Assembly: GCA_021371965.1 (NCBI GenBank)
Contig: JAJFVE010000068.1
Location: 1-36,920 of the forward strand
Reading direction: 5' to 3'
From: Planctomycetaceae bacterium
GTDB lineage: Bacteria; Planctomycetota; Phycisphaerae; SM23-33
Length of the DNA: 36,920 bases
Shown piece by piece: positions 22,126 to 30,966 of the stretch. Each line of letters begins with the position of its first letter. The first letter of the stretch is position 1. The position numbers and the translations under genes were made by a program. A model generated the notes under the pieces. The model was not told the DNA's origin, did not search any database, and saw nothing but the letters and a program-made list of their open reading frames with translations.

Positions 22126-23664
22126 ATGCGTATGCCGACTGAATGGAAAGTACTCCTGGGCAGCGTGGTCCTGGCCGGCTTGCTGGTGGCGGGGCTGGCG
22201 TGGTTGTCGGGGCATGAATCTGTCTCCGGCGACCGGCTGATGTTGTATTGTGCGGCCGGCTCGCAAAAGGCCGTCGCGCCGACTGTCGAACGCTATCGCA
22301 AGGACTACGGCGTGGCGGTCGAGGTGCAGTACGGCGGGTCGGGCACGCTGCTGAGCAGCCTCAAGGCCTCCGGGGCAGGTGACCTGTACCTGGCGGCCGA
22401 CCAGAGCTACATCCAACTCGCCCAGTCGCAGGGCCTTCTGGCCGAGGTGCTGCCGCTGGCGCGCACCATGCCGGTCATCGTCGTGCAGCGCGGCAACACG
22501 TCCGTCACCGGCCTGGACGACCTGCTCAAACCGGCAGTCCGCGTGGCGATGGGCAACCCCAAGGCCGCCTCCATCGGCCGCACGGTGCAGCAGGCCCTGA
22601 CGCCCAGCGGGCAGTGGGCCTTGCTCGATCAGGCCGTGCAGCAGCACGGCGTCTTCAAACCCACCGTGTCCGACATCGCCAACGACGTGGCCATCGGGGC
22701 CGTCGACGCCGGGATCGTCTGGGACTCCACCGTCGCACAGTATGGGCAGCTCAAGGCCGTCCACGTGCCCGCCCTTGATGCGGCCGTGCAGGAAATCTCC
22801 ATCGGCGTGCTGAAGAGCTCTCGGCACCCCACGGCCGCGTTGACGTTCGCGCGATACCTTGCCGCGCGCGACCGCGGGCTGGATCGCTTCAAGGCCGCCG
22901 GCTTCACGCCCGTCGACGGCGATACGTGGGCGGTGCATCCGCGGCTGAAGTTCTATTGCGGGGCGGTGAATCGCCGGGCGGTGGAGGAAGTCGTCAAGGC
23001 CTTCGAGGCCCGCGAGGGCGTGACGGTCGAGACCGTGTACAACGGCTGCGGAACTCTGACGGGGCAGATGAAGTCGATGGGGCCGGCCAGCGCCAACTTT
23101 CCCGACGTGTACATGGCCTGCGACCGGTATTACCTCAACAACGTTCGCGACTGGTTCCAGGAAGACGTGGACATCTCCGACGCCGATATCGTCATCGCCG
23201 TGCCCAAGGGCTCGACGGGCATCAAGGGCCTGGCGGACCTGGCGCGGCCGGGCGTGCGAGTGGCCGTAGGGCAGGGCGAGCAGTGCACTATCGGCGCCCT
23301 GACGCGCATCCTGCTGCAGAAGGAAGGGCTCTACGACGCGGTGATGAAGAACGTGGTGATGCAGACGGCCTCGTCGGCGATGCTCGTGCCGACGGTGACA
23401 ACCAAGTCGGTCGATGCGGCCATCGCGTACCGTACCGATACCCTGGCCGAGCGCGGGCGGATCGACGTCGTCGCCATCGACTCGCCGTATGCCAAGGCGG
23501 TGCAGCCCTTCAGCATCGCCCGCGGCAGCCCGCACAAGCAACTCGCGCGGCGATTCTTCAGCGTCATCGCCGCTGCGCGCGAAAACTTCAAAGCGGCGGG
23601 GTTCAACTTCAGGTACAACGACAAAGACGCCAAGCCGCAAGCGGCGACCGCCCCGAAGGAATAA
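22126..23664 (+). CDS. Tandem double ModA-like substrate-binding protein
   Basis: The 512-residue protein has one N-terminal hydrophobic anchor (residues about 9-27) and no lipobox, then two ModA/extracellular binding protein domains in one chain. Domain 1 spans about residues 37-265 (LYCAAGSQKAVAPTVERY, YGGSGTLLSSL, AADQSYI, GAVDAGIVWDSTV). Domain 2 spans about 270-490 (FYCGAVNRRAVEEVVKAFE, YNGCGTLTGQM, ACDRYYL, DAAIAYRTDTL). Each has the serine/glycine turn motifs that bind tetrahedral oxyanions in molybdate and tungstate proteins. Two fused domains are unusual; normal ModA is about 250 residues. It feeds ModB and ModC encoded next. Molybdate or tungstate is the likely ligand by family. Confidence 0.85.
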   Translation: MRMPTEWKVLLGSVVLAGLLVAGLAWLSGHESVSGDRLMLYCAAGSQKAVAPTVERYRKDYGVAVEVQYGGSGTLLSSLKASGAGDLYLAADQSYIQLAQSQGLLAEVLPLARTMPVIVVQRGNTSVTGLDDLLKPAVRVAMGNPKAASIGRTVQQALTPSGQWALLDQAVQQHGVFKPTVSDIANDVAIGAVDAGIVWDSTVAQYGQLKAVHVPALDAAVQEISIGVLKSSRHPTAALTFARYLAARDRGLDRFKAAGFTPVDGDTWAVHPRLKFYCGAVNRRAVEEVVKAFEAREGVTVETVYNGCGTLTGQMKSMGPASANFPDVYMACDRYYLNNVRDWFQEDVDISDADIVIAVPKGSTGIKGLADLARPGVRVAVGQGEQCTIGALTRILLQKEGLYDAVMKNVVMQTASSAMLVPTVTTKSVDAAIAYRTDTLAERGRIDVVAIDSPYAKAVQPFSIARGSPHKQLARRFFSVIAAARENFKAAGFNFRYNDKDAKPQAATAPKE

Positions 23665-23670
23665 GAGCTT

Positions 23671-23752
23671 TGCCACAAAGATCACAAAGAACACGAAGAA
23701 GAATGGACAATGAGACTTCTCTTCGTGCCCTTTGTGATCTTTGTGGCAAGGT
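23671..23752. repeat. Family D inverted pair between modA-like and modB
   Basis: TGCCACAAAGATCACAAAG on the left is matched by CTTTGTGATCTTTGTGGCA on the right, with a 45-base centre. It forms a long potential hairpin just before the modB start. Confidence 0.75.
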
Positions 23753-23773
23753 TGTCAGGATTGTGATCGCGAC

Positions 23774-24700
23774 ATGAACCAAGAGCTCGCCGCCGGACAA
23801 CTCGAAGCCGAACACCTCGCCGCCGACCGGCGCGACGGGGCGATTCGTCTGCGCGACCGCGGGTTTCTGGCGGGGCTGGGGATCCTCGGCGGCTCGTACG
23901 TGCTGCTGATCGTCCTGCTGCTGCTGGGCGACATCGCCTACATGCTCCAGCGCACCATCGCGCAGGCGTGGGAGTCGCCCCAGCCGTGGCTGGCCCTGCT
24001 GGCGGAGAACCCCATCGTCAAGGCCATGGGCCAGCCCGAAATCCGCCACTCGGTGCTGTTGAGCCTGGCCTCGTGTACGCTGGCGGCTGTCGTGTCGGTG
24101 TGGATCGGCGTGCCAATGGGCTACCTGCTGTCGCGCGTGAAGTTCCGGGGGCGCGGGGCCGTCGACGCCATCCTCGACATCCCCATCGTCCTTCCGCCGC
24201 TTGTGGTGGGCTTGAGCCTGCTGATCCTCTTCCAGTTCTGGCCGCTGACGGCCCAGGTCGGCGGGCGATCGCTCAACAGCCTGGTCGTCTACCAGGTGCC
24301 CGCAGTCGTGCTGGCGCAGGTTTCGGTGTCGGCGGCGTTCGCCGTGCGGACGATGAAGGCCACCTTCGACCAGATCGACCCCCGCTGCGAGCAGGTGGCC
24401 TTGGCGCTGGGCTGCAGCCGCATGCAGGCGTTCATGCGCGTGGTGCTGCCCGAGGCGCGCAGCGGCATCCTGACAGCCCTGACGCTGGCCTGGGCCCGCG
24501 CGCTGGGCGAGTTCGGCCCGCTGCTGATCGTCGCCGGCGCTACGCGAAACAAGACCGAGGTGCTCTCGACCAGCGTCTTCCTCGAGATGAGCATCGGCAA
24601 CATCGAGGCCGCGGTGGCCGTCTCAATCATCATGCTCGTTGCGGCAGTGGCCGTGCTGATGGTGACGCGGTTATGGGGGGCGCGCAGACTGTCGTTGTGA
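23774..24700 (+). CDS. modB: Molybdate/tungstate ABC transporter permease
   Basis: The 308-residue protein has an extended N-terminus, about six membrane helices and the EAA loop with ALGEFGPLLIVAGATRNKTEVLS, the ModB/CysT-type permease signature that contacts the ATPase. It carries molybdate or tungstate inward by family. I chose the ATG at 23774; an earlier ATG in frame lies in repeat DNA. It is longer than the typical 220-240 residues, mostly from the N-terminal lead before helix 1 (GLGILGGSYVLLIVLLLLG). It sits between the double binding protein and the ATPase. Confidence 0.9.
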   Translation: MNQELAAGQLEAEHLAADRRDGAIRLRDRGFLAGLGILGGSYVLLIVLLLLGDIAYMLQRTIAQAWESPQPWLALLAENPIVKAMGQPEIRHSVLLSLASCTLAAVVSVWIGVPMGYLLSRVKFRGRGAVDAILDIPIVLPPLVVGLSLLILFQFWPLTAQVGGRSLNSLVVYQVPAVVLAQVSVSAAFAVRTMKATFDQIDPRCEQVALALGCSRMQAFMRVVLPEARSGILTALTLAWARALGEFGPLLIVAGATRNKTEVLSTSVFLEMSIGNIEAAVAVSIIMLVAAVAVLMVTRLWGARRLSL

Positions 24701-24709
24701 AGAGACACT

Positions 24710-24834
24710 AGCCGGTAGCCGGTGGGCGCCACGCACAACTCCGTTGTGCGTGTCCCCCGTGCGGGCTCATAACGGTCCTGCTGGTCATTGGCTAAGACAC
24801 GGGCTACTGGCTACCGGCTACGGGCTACTAAACT
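24710..24834. repeat. GTAGCCGGTAGCC inverted units with internal hairpin
   Basis: AGCCGGTAGCCGG at the left and GGCTACCGGCTACGGGCTAC at the right are inverted relatives. Inside, CACGCACAAC (24730-24739) pairs exactly with GTTGTGCGTG (24743-24752). It fills the modB-modC gap and has no T run. Confidence 0.65.
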
Positions 24835-25506
24835 ATGATATCCCTTGAGAACATCACGATCCGGGCGGGCAACTTCGCGATGAGCGACGTCTGTTTGACC
24901 GTGCCCACCGGCGCCTACGCCGCGCTGATGGGCAAGACCGGCACCGGCAAGACGACGCTGCTGGAGGCCGTCATCGGCCTGCGGACCGTCGACGCGGGCA
25001 TCATTCGCCTCGACGGGCGCGACGTGACGCATGCGCCGCCGGCTGGTCGAGGCGTGGGATATGTGCCCCAGGACGCGGCGCTGTTTTCGACCATGACCGT
25101 GCGGCAGCACCTGGCCTTCGCCCTGGAGATCCGCAAGGCCGACCCGCAGCATATCTCCGATCGCACGGAAGAGCTGGCCGACCTGCTGGGCCTCTCGCAC
25201 CTGCTGCCCCGCACGCCCCGCGGACTCAGCGGCGGCGAACGCCAGCGCGTTGCCCTCGGCCGCGCGCTCTCGTTCGGTCCCAGAACCCTGCTGCTGGACG
25301 AACCCCTCAGCGCCCTCGACGACGACACCCGATGCGGCATGATCGATCTGCTCAAACGCGTTCAACATGTCACCGGCGCCACCGTCCTGCACGTCACGCA
25401 CAACCAGGCCGAAGCCCAGGCTCTGGCCGATATGATCTTCTCAATCCGCGACGGCGCGGTCGTTGCCCATGCAGGAACGGGGATCGCGGGATTACCTGAT
25501 CAATAG
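24835..25506 (+). CDS. modC: ABC transporter ATP-binding protein, ModC-like
   Basis: The 223-residue ATPase has Walker A GKTGTGKTT, Q-loop VPQDAALFSTM, signature LSGGERQRVALGRAL, Walker B LLLDEPLSALD and switch histidine VTHNQ. It powers the importer formed with the two preceding genes. It lacks the C-terminal TOBE (molybdate-sensing) domain that makes full ModC about 350 residues, so regulation by bound molybdate is not expected. The start is ATG 24835 next to repeat DNA; no clear ribosome-binding site is seen. Confidence 0.88.
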   Translation: MISLENITIRAGNFAMSDVCLTVPTGAYAALMGKTGTGKTTLLEAVIGLRTVDAGIIRLDGRDVTHAPPAGRGVGYVPQDAALFSTMTVRQHLAFALEIRKADPQHISDRTEELADLLGLSHLLPRTPRGLSGGERQRVALGRALSFGPRTLLLDEPLSALDDDTRCGMIDLLKRVQHVTGATVLHVTHNQAEAQALADMIFSIRDGAVVAHAGTGIAGLPDQ

Positions 25507-25731
25507 GATAACCAACGAAAGATTTGAGGCCGTTGCCCGCGTCCTTGGCGGAATACCTAGAGTAGAATGCCTACTATTACGGTCCACGAATACCACAACT
25601 GGAAGGCGGATGCCGAAACCGCTGTGAAAAGTACAACAAAGTGCAAGAAAAGTGCAATTGTGGTATAGCCCATACCGCTTTCGTGGACGATCCGTCCGGT
25701 AATCCCGCACTCCCCCCGACCCCGCAACGCG
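25507..25731. other. Non-coding gap with nested inverted repeat
   Basis: GTCCACGAA followed directly by TACCACAA (25582-25598) is matched by TTGTGGTA (25658-25665) and TTCGTGGAC (25680-25688). The nested arms suggest an operator, attenuator or another repeat. No open frame is credible here. Confidence 0.45.
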
Positions 25732-27723
25732 CTAAGACTGCTTGCGCCGGGGATCCGGCGTCGGGGCCGCGGGCTGGCCGATGGCGGCGCGGATGCGGTC
25801 GGCTTCGGCAGACTTGCCGACGTCCTGGAGCAGCGTCGCCAGGCGCTTGCCGATCTTTACGTAGGCGGTCTGGTTCAGGAAGACCATTGCCGCACGGTCG
25901 GGCTTCTTGGTCTTGGCGAACATGTCGGCATAGAGGCGGATGGCCACGTCGAGCTTGCGCGCGTCGCGGAGGATGTTCTCGGCCTTGGTAGCGGCATCAT
26001 ATCCCAGATCGCCGCGGTTGAGCCCGTAGTTGGCGGCCTGACCGTAGAGGGTCAGCGCGGCGGCCTTGTTGCCGGCCTTGTCCTGCTCGTCGCCCATGGC
26101 GATGACGATGCGGCACTGCAGATCGGGCCGGGCCGCCCACAGCGCCAAGGCGCGGCGGTACAGCCCCTGGCGGTCTTTTTCGTTTTCGTACGTCGGGATC
26201 AGCCGCATCACGATCTCGTAGGCGTAGTCGGGATACGCCGCCGCGGTCGCGCGCGTGAGATAGTTGATGAACTCGTTAACGTCCTTGTCGGACATCAGCT
26301 TCTGCTGGCGCAGGTAGATGACACGCTGCCAGGCGAGATGGTGGGCGAGGTTCAAGTCCAGAGCCGTCGTCAGCAGCTCGACGGCCATCTCGGCGTCGAG
26401 TTCCCGCCGCGGCGCCGCCCAGTCGGTAGAGGCCTTGAGCGGGGCGTGGCCCTTGGCCGCGACGGCGGCGGTGTAGTCCTGGGCGAGGGTCTTGAGGATT
26501 TCCACATCGCCGCGCGCAGCGGCATCGACCACCAGCCGCGCCGTTGCGGCCGCGGCGTCGGCCTGCTCGCGCCGCTCCAGGGGCAGTTGGGCGATCTGCC
26601 CGGTGAGCATCAGGGTCGAGTCCAGTTCTTCCTTGCCGTCGACGGGGCTGTTGAGATAGCCCACATCATATTGCTGGACGGCATAGCGGCCGGTCTGGCA
26701 GTCCCACTGCCCGCGCCCGCCGGCGACCTTGAGATAACCCACCCAGGCGTGGCCCATGCCCGTGGAGCCGGCGCCATGGATCACCGTGGCGGGAATCCCC
26801 AGCGTCTTGCAGATTTCCGCGGCATAGTACGCCTGGTCGACGCAGATGCCCCCGACCTTGCGCAGATTGGGCAGCGTGTACGGCAGCGACTCGATCTTGC
26901 GCGGAACGCCCTGGGCATACGCCTCGGTGTCGTACTTAAGATCGAAGTACGCCTTGGCCGGAACGGGATGGCTGCCGTAGTTGCGCAGCACCCACTGCCG
27001 CTCCTCCAGGCTCAGGCGGCTGTCGACGACGTGCTGCAGCAACTCGAAGGGGCACGCCCGCATATCGACGCGGAAGCTGCCCCCGCGCGTGTAGAAGCGG
27101 AACACCTCCAGCGCCGTGGCCTGGACCCGATCGCCCTTACCGCCCGAGCGCCGCGGCGGCTGCGCCGTCACCAGCGCCACCGTCAGGTCGGGGTACTCCA
27201 GGACCTTCTTTTCCTCGGCCGCCACGAGCTGACCGAGCAGCTTGAGCGGCTCGCCGCCGCGCCGCGTGGCGCTGGTGGCGCGAAACAGCACGCGCGCAAA
27301 CGCCTCGTGCTTGAGCAGCCACGCAGCCAGGGCCTTGCGCGGCATGCCCTTGGCAGCCGCCTCATCGCCGCCGGCCTCGGTGTAGCCATCGAGCCCCTGC
27401 GCCGCCCGGGCCAGGAAGACCATCTCGGCCAGCGTGGCAGTCTTGTCGATCTTGCCGCACCGCAGGCGAGCCAGCAGGATGTCCTCCATCTTTTCGGCGA
27501 GCTTGTCGTAGTTGTCGGCGTCGACCGCCGCCTGGAACTGGGCCCGCATGGCCGGCAGGAGCCAGGAGTCCTGGATAGGCACGAGCCTGGGTTTGGGCCC
27601 AGCCGAAACAGCCTTCTTAACCCCCGGCTGCACCGCATCGCCTCGCGGTACGACGCCTTGGCCCGTGGCCGAATACGTCAACAGCCCCATTAGCAAAAGA
27701 CACGTTGCAACGTTGAATCTCAT
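25732..27723 (-). CDS. Exported transglutaminase-like protein with helical repeats
   Basis: The ATG at 27723 gives 663 residues with a signal peptide (MRFNVATCLLLMGLLTYSATG). A transglutaminase-like cysteine-protease fold spans about residues 275-345: GGICVDQAYYAAEIC has the catalytic C294, GHAWVGYL has H325 and WDCQTGRY has D341. The C-terminal half is helical and TPR-like (about 400-640). The family includes peptide hydrolases, transferases and inactive members; the intact triad points to activity, perhaps on cell-surface proteins, but the substrate is unknown. The esterase-TPR gene lies 43 bases upstream on the same strand, and both are exported, so they may work together. Confidence 0.8.
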   Translation of the reverse strand: MRFNVATCLLLMGLLTYSATGQGVVPRGDAVQPGVKKAVSAGPKPRLVPIQDSWLLPAMRAQFQAAVDADNYDKLAEKMEDILLARLRCGKIDKTATLAEMVFLARAAQGLDGYTEAGGDEAAAKGMPRKALAAWLLKHEAFARVLFRATSATRRGGEPLKLLGQLVAAEEKKVLEYPDLTVALVTAQPPRRSGGKGDRVQATALEVFRFYTRGGSFRVDMRACPFELLQHVVDSRLSLEERQWVLRNYGSHPVPAKAYFDLKYDTEAYAQGVPRKIESLPYTLPNLRKVGGICVDQAYYAAEICKTLGIPATVIHGAGSTGMGHAWVGYLKVAGGRGQWDCQTGRYAVQQYDVGYLNSPVDGKEELDSTLMLTGQIAQLPLERREQADAAAATARLVVDAAARGDVEILKTLAQDYTAAVAAKGHAPLKASTDWAAPRRELDAEMAVELLTTALDLNLAHHLAWQRVIYLRQQKLMSDKDVNEFINYLTRATAAAYPDYAYEIVMRLIPTYENEKDRQGLYRRALALWAARPDLQCRIVIAMGDEQDKAGNKAAALTLYGQAANYGLNRGDLGYDAATKAENILRDARKLDVAIRLYADMFAKTKKPDRAAMVFLNQTAYVKIGKRLATLLQDVGKSAEADRIRAAIGQPAAPTPDPRRKQS

Positions 27724-27766
27724 AGCGTCCTCACGATCCAATCTCCCATTGCCGCCGCGGCAAGGG

Positions 27767-29293
27767 TCACTGTCCGTCAAGCTGGGCCAGGCGTTCGCGG
27801 GCTCTTTTGGCCCAGGGGGTCTGGCCGTGCGTCTCGATGACGTTGCGCAGACACTCGCGGGCCTTATCGGTCTTGCCGGCGCCGACGTAGCTCTCGGCCA
27901 ACTGCAAATTGCGTTTACAGAAGTGCTCGGCCTCCCCCTTGTTGACCTTGGCCGTCACGGCCGGGTCTTCCTTGAGGGTCTTGAGGTGGTCGGTCACTTC
28001 CTGGAAGCGTGTGGCCTGTGGGTAGTCCTTGACGTAGCGTTCGTACAGCGGCAGGGCGGCGGCGTAGTCCCCCCGCTCTTCGGCCTTTTTGGCCTGGGCT
28101 TCGAGGGCGTCGGCCTTGGCGTTCACCGCGTCGCGATTCATCTGCGCCTCGGCGTCGGGGTCGGCCTTGATCTCATCGAGTCGCTTCTGGGCCTGCTTTC
28201 CGAACTCGCAGCCCTGGTATCGCATGGCCAACACCTTGAGCAGGCCCGAGCCCTTGGGAAAATCCTTCTCGGCCAGCGCCTTGTCGGCCAGAGCCAGTTG
28301 AGCTTTGGCCTGATCGGCCAGCGCCGCGGCGCCCTTGGCGGCCGCCAGAGCGTCGCGGTTCGTCGAGGAGATCGCCGCCAGCGTCTGGTAGAGCAGATAG
28401 GCCTTGCCCTGCTTGCCGCCGCGTTCGAGCTTGCGTGCGGCGCCTAAGTCCTCATTGAGCGTCTGCAACGGCCCGGCCTCGAGCAGCCACTTGCCCAGTT
28501 GGGTCTTGTCGTAGTCGATCTCGATGCCCGAGGCCCACTTCTCCAGGCGCACCCGCGCGCCAAGCTTGAGGTAGCATTCGGCGGCGTCCTGGGCGACTGG
28601 GAGCATGGCCGCGTCTTCGGCGCCAACGCCCACAAAGACGCACTTGCCTCGCACCAGCTCGGCCGGCGGAGGATTGCCGCCGTTGAGGTAGAACCGCCCG
28701 CCCGACAGCAGCACCAGTCCTGCCACGTTGCCCATGAGCTTCTCGCCGATGGCCGTGGCGGCGAACCCGCCCATGCTGTAGCCGCCCAGGAAGATCAGCT
28801 TGGGCGAAAGCTCGACCTCTTTGCCCAGCGCCTGCCAGGCCTCGCGGAAGGCGTCGACCTCGCCGCCGACGCCGGCCGGCGAGGGCGAGGCGTAGAACGC
28901 CTTGCTGGCGTAGTTCATGCCGACGATGACGAACCCCTTGCCGCCGGTGACTTTCAGGAACGGCTCGACGTTGGCGAACTGCCACTTGTCGCTCTGGTAC
29001 CGCGCGTGATAGTTGAAGATGACCGGCCAGCGCCGCTCGGGGATGTAGTCGGTGGGCACGTAGACGATCATCGAGCCCTTGACGCCCGGCAGAGGCACCT
29101 GCGTCTGCATCCCCGGCGAGAACCTGAGCTTGGCCGGGGCGTTCTTGTCGTCGGGCTCCTTCACGACCTGATCGATCGTCTTGGTCTGGTCCTTGGACGC
29201 ATCCTTGGGAGGATTATCAGCCGAGGCGGCCGCCGCGCCCGCGACCACCACCAAGACCATCACCCTGGCCAAAAATGCCCAACGCCATCGCAT
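27767..29293 (-). CDS. Exported alpha/beta-hydrolase (esterase-like) with TPR-like C-terminus
   Basis: The ATG at 29293 gives 508 residues and has AGAGGTG upstream. A signal peptide (about residues 1-26, ending AASA) is followed by an alpha/beta-hydrolase of the feruloyl/acetyl-esterase or phospholipase type: PVIFNYHARYQSDKWQFANVE, then the nucleophile elbow GYSMGG with S173. The C-terminal half (about 285-505) is helical with TPR-like units (YAAALPLYERYVKDYP; SYVGAGKTDKARECLRNVI). The protein is exported and may bind or cleave an ester in surface polymers. The transglutaminase-like gene lies just downstream. Substrate unknown. Confidence 0.8.
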   Translation of the reverse strand: MRWRWAFLARVMVLVVVAGAAAASADNPPKDASKDQTKTIDQVVKEPDDKNAPAKLRFSPGMQTQVPLPGVKGSMIVYVPTDYIPERRWPVIFNYHARYQSDKWQFANVEPFLKVTGGKGFVIVGMNYASKAFYASPSPAGVGGEVDAFREAWQALGKEVELSPKLIFLGGYSMGGFAATAIGEKLMGNVAGLVLLSGGRFYLNGGNPPPAELVRGKCVFVGVGAEDAAMLPVAQDAAECYLKLGARVRLEKWASGIEIDYDKTQLGKWLLEAGPLQTLNEDLGAARKLERGGKQGKAYLLYQTLAAISSTNRDALAAAKGAAALADQAKAQLALADKALAEKDFPKGSGLLKVLAMRYQGCEFGKQAQKRLDEIKADPDAEAQMNRDAVNAKADALEAQAKKAEERGDYAAALPLYERYVKDYPQATRFQEVTDHLKTLKEDPAVTAKVNKGEAEHFCKRNLQLAESYVGAGKTDKARECLRNVIETHGQTPWAKRARERLAQLDGQ

Positions 29294-29374
29294 CAATTGT
29301 CACCTCTGTTGGCGAAAGAGTATTTTCTCCCCCGGCGCCCGCTGTTTCAATCGCTGATTTGCGATTTTGGCCTG

Positions 29375-30151
29375 TCAGAGTTCCATGATCGCCGTTGCGG
29401 CGTAACGCGTGGCGACGCGGATGGGCAGTTTGCCGCCCAGGCGGTCGAGATGCGTCTGCAGGGCCAGCTCGGGGGTGTTGTTCTCGTGCGAGAGATGCGC
29501 CAGACATGCCCATCGCAGGCGGCCCCCCGCCGCGGCGGCCAGCAGCTCGGCCGATTCGCTATTGGAGATGTGCCCGCCGGCGCCGCGAATGCGGGCCTTG
29601 AGGAACGCCGGGTACGGCCCGCCATCGAGCATCTGCTCGTCGTAGTTGCTCTCCAGCAGCACCGCGTCGCAGCCGGCGACGGCCTCGGCCAGACCGGCGA
29701 ACACGTGGCCCAGGTCGGTCAGAATCCCCAGGCGGTGACGCCCGTCGTCGACGATGAACGCCACGCCCTCGCACCCGTCGTGGGGCGTGGGAATGGTCCG
29801 CACCTCGACGTCGCCGATGCGCACGGCCGCGCCGGGCAGAAAATGCCGCACGTCCTCAAGCTGCCCCAGGGGCATGCGCTCGCGTGCAGCCGCCAGCGTG
29901 CCTGCCGTGGCGTGCAGCGGCAGATGCAGCGCCCGCTGATAGACCCCGGCGCTGCGGACGTGGTCGCTGTGATCGTGCGAGATCAGCAGCGCCGCCGCGC
30001 CCTCGGCCGACAACCCCAGCGCGGCCAACCGCACCCGCGCTTGGCGCATGGAAATGCCCGCGTCAAAGAGCAGCCGCACGCCGCCGGCCTCGACATAGAT
30101 GCAATTGCCGTTGCTTCCGGATTGAAGAGCCACGACCCTCACATGGGCCAT
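29375..30151 (-). CDS. MBL-fold metallo-hydrolase (YycJ/WalJ-like)
   Basis: The 258-residue protein has the metallo-beta-lactamase pattern HDHSDH (H59, H61, D63, H64), PTPHD for the later histidine, DLGH and a C-terminal LSHENNT. It starts ALQSGSNGNCIYVE as in YycJ/WalJ-type proteins, a group linked to DNA processing and cell-wall control in Firmicutes but of unclear activity elsewhere. Cytoplasmic. The ATG at 30151 was chosen from the family start; the frame is open further upstream across non-coding sequence. It is divergent from the PEP-CTERM gene. Confidence 0.87.
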   Translation of the reverse strand: MAHVRVVALQSGSNGNCIYVEAGGVRLLFDAGISMRQARVRLAALGLSAEGAAALLISHDHSDHVRSAGVYQRALHLPLHATAGTLAAARERMPLGQLEDVRHFLPGAAVRIGDVEVRTIPTPHDGCEGVAFIVDDGRHRLGILTDLGHVFAGLAEAVAGCDAVLLESNYDEQMLDGGPYPAFLKARIRGAGGHISNSESAELLAAAAGGRLRWACLAHLSHENNTPELALQTHLDRLGGKLPIRVATRYAATAIMEL

Positions 30152-30241
30152 TATATGAAATGATGGCCTGTCGCGAGCGGTAAAAGGAGTCGTGTCGGCC
30201 GCCGGGGGGCAATCTGTCAAGATTTTTCTCGCCGGCCCGGA

Positions 30242-30276
30242 TTTGACCTTGTCAAATTTCGAGATCCGGGTATAAT
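30242..30276 (+). promoter_or_regulatory. Promoter of the PEP-CTERM gene with operator-like palindrome
   Basis: TTGTCA (30249-30254) and TATAAT (30271-30276) are 16 bases apart, a strong sigma-70 type promoter. TTTGAC-CTT-GTCAAA (30242-30256) is a perfect inverted repeat that overlaps the -35 box, a likely repressor or activator site. Confidence 0.7.
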
Positions 30277-30337
30277 CATGCCATCTGACGGAGTGGACCA
30301 GTAACGTCGGAAGGGCCTGTTGAAAAGGAGAGTGCAG

Positions 30338-30937
30338 ATGCGTTTTATAACGGTCGCAGTGGCGTGTGTCGCTTTGTGTGCAGCCTCGGCAAATGCGGGC
30401 ATCACGGGTTATACCATCAACAACGACGGCGATGGGGCAATCAATTGCGCACTCGACAGCTGGATCGACGAGGGTGAAGCGACTTATTCCATGACCATCG
30501 TGGGCGACCAATTCTGGAGCCCCGGACACATGGTCGGTGAGTTTGTCGCCCCGGAAGATCCCAGCGTCCGCGTCCGCAACATCATCAATAATGACACGAC
30601 GTTTGCCTGGACGTCTTATCGCGTGAATGTCTACATGAACAAGGTCTTCACGATCTCGACCGCCCCGGCAGATCTGCTGGTTTACGGTCCGGCCGGATGG
30701 ACCGCGACGCTCACGCAGCAGGCCGCACCCATTGTCGGCGGGCAGTACATGGCCATTATCGACTACACCGGCGCCGCTCCGCTGGCCATCAATGACACGC
30801 TGGATTTCGGATACAAGATGTCATTCCTGGGAAGCATCCAATACTGCCAGGAGATGATCCCGATCCCCGAACCGGCAACAATGTCGCTGCTGGCCATCGG
30901 CGGCCTCGCCGCCCTGCTCCGCCGCAAACGCAACTAA
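30338..30937 (+). CDS. PEP-CTERM sorting-domain surface protein
   Basis: The ATG at 30338 has AAAGGAG seven bases upstream and gives 199 residues. A signal peptide (MRFITVAVACVALCAASANA) is followed by a beta-rich, Asn/Asp/Thr-containing body and a C-terminal PEP-CTERM tripartite signal: IPEPATM, a hydrophobic helix, then RRKRN. Such proteins are cut and sorted by an exosortase, and often are part of surface or exopolysaccharide layers. No exosortase is in the window. The body is not recognised. A strong promoter and a terminator bracket it as a single-gene unit. Confidence 0.87.
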   Translation: MRFITVAVACVALCAASANAGITGYTINNDGDGAINCALDSWIDEGEATYSMTIVGDQFWSPGHMVGEFVAPEDPSVRVRNIINNDTTFAWTSYRVNVYMNKVFTISTAPADLLVYGPAGWTATLTQQAAPIVGGQYMAIIDYTGAAPLAINDTLDFGYKMSFLGSIQYCQEMIPIPEPATMSLLAIGGLAALLRRKRN

Positions 30938-30966
30938 CCGTCTTTCCCAAGATGATCCCCCCATGC

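Noticed and set aside
22003..23694. 563-residue minus-strand open frame across the double ModA gene
   Set aside because: Antisense shadow rich in His/Arg/Gly with no recognisable domain.
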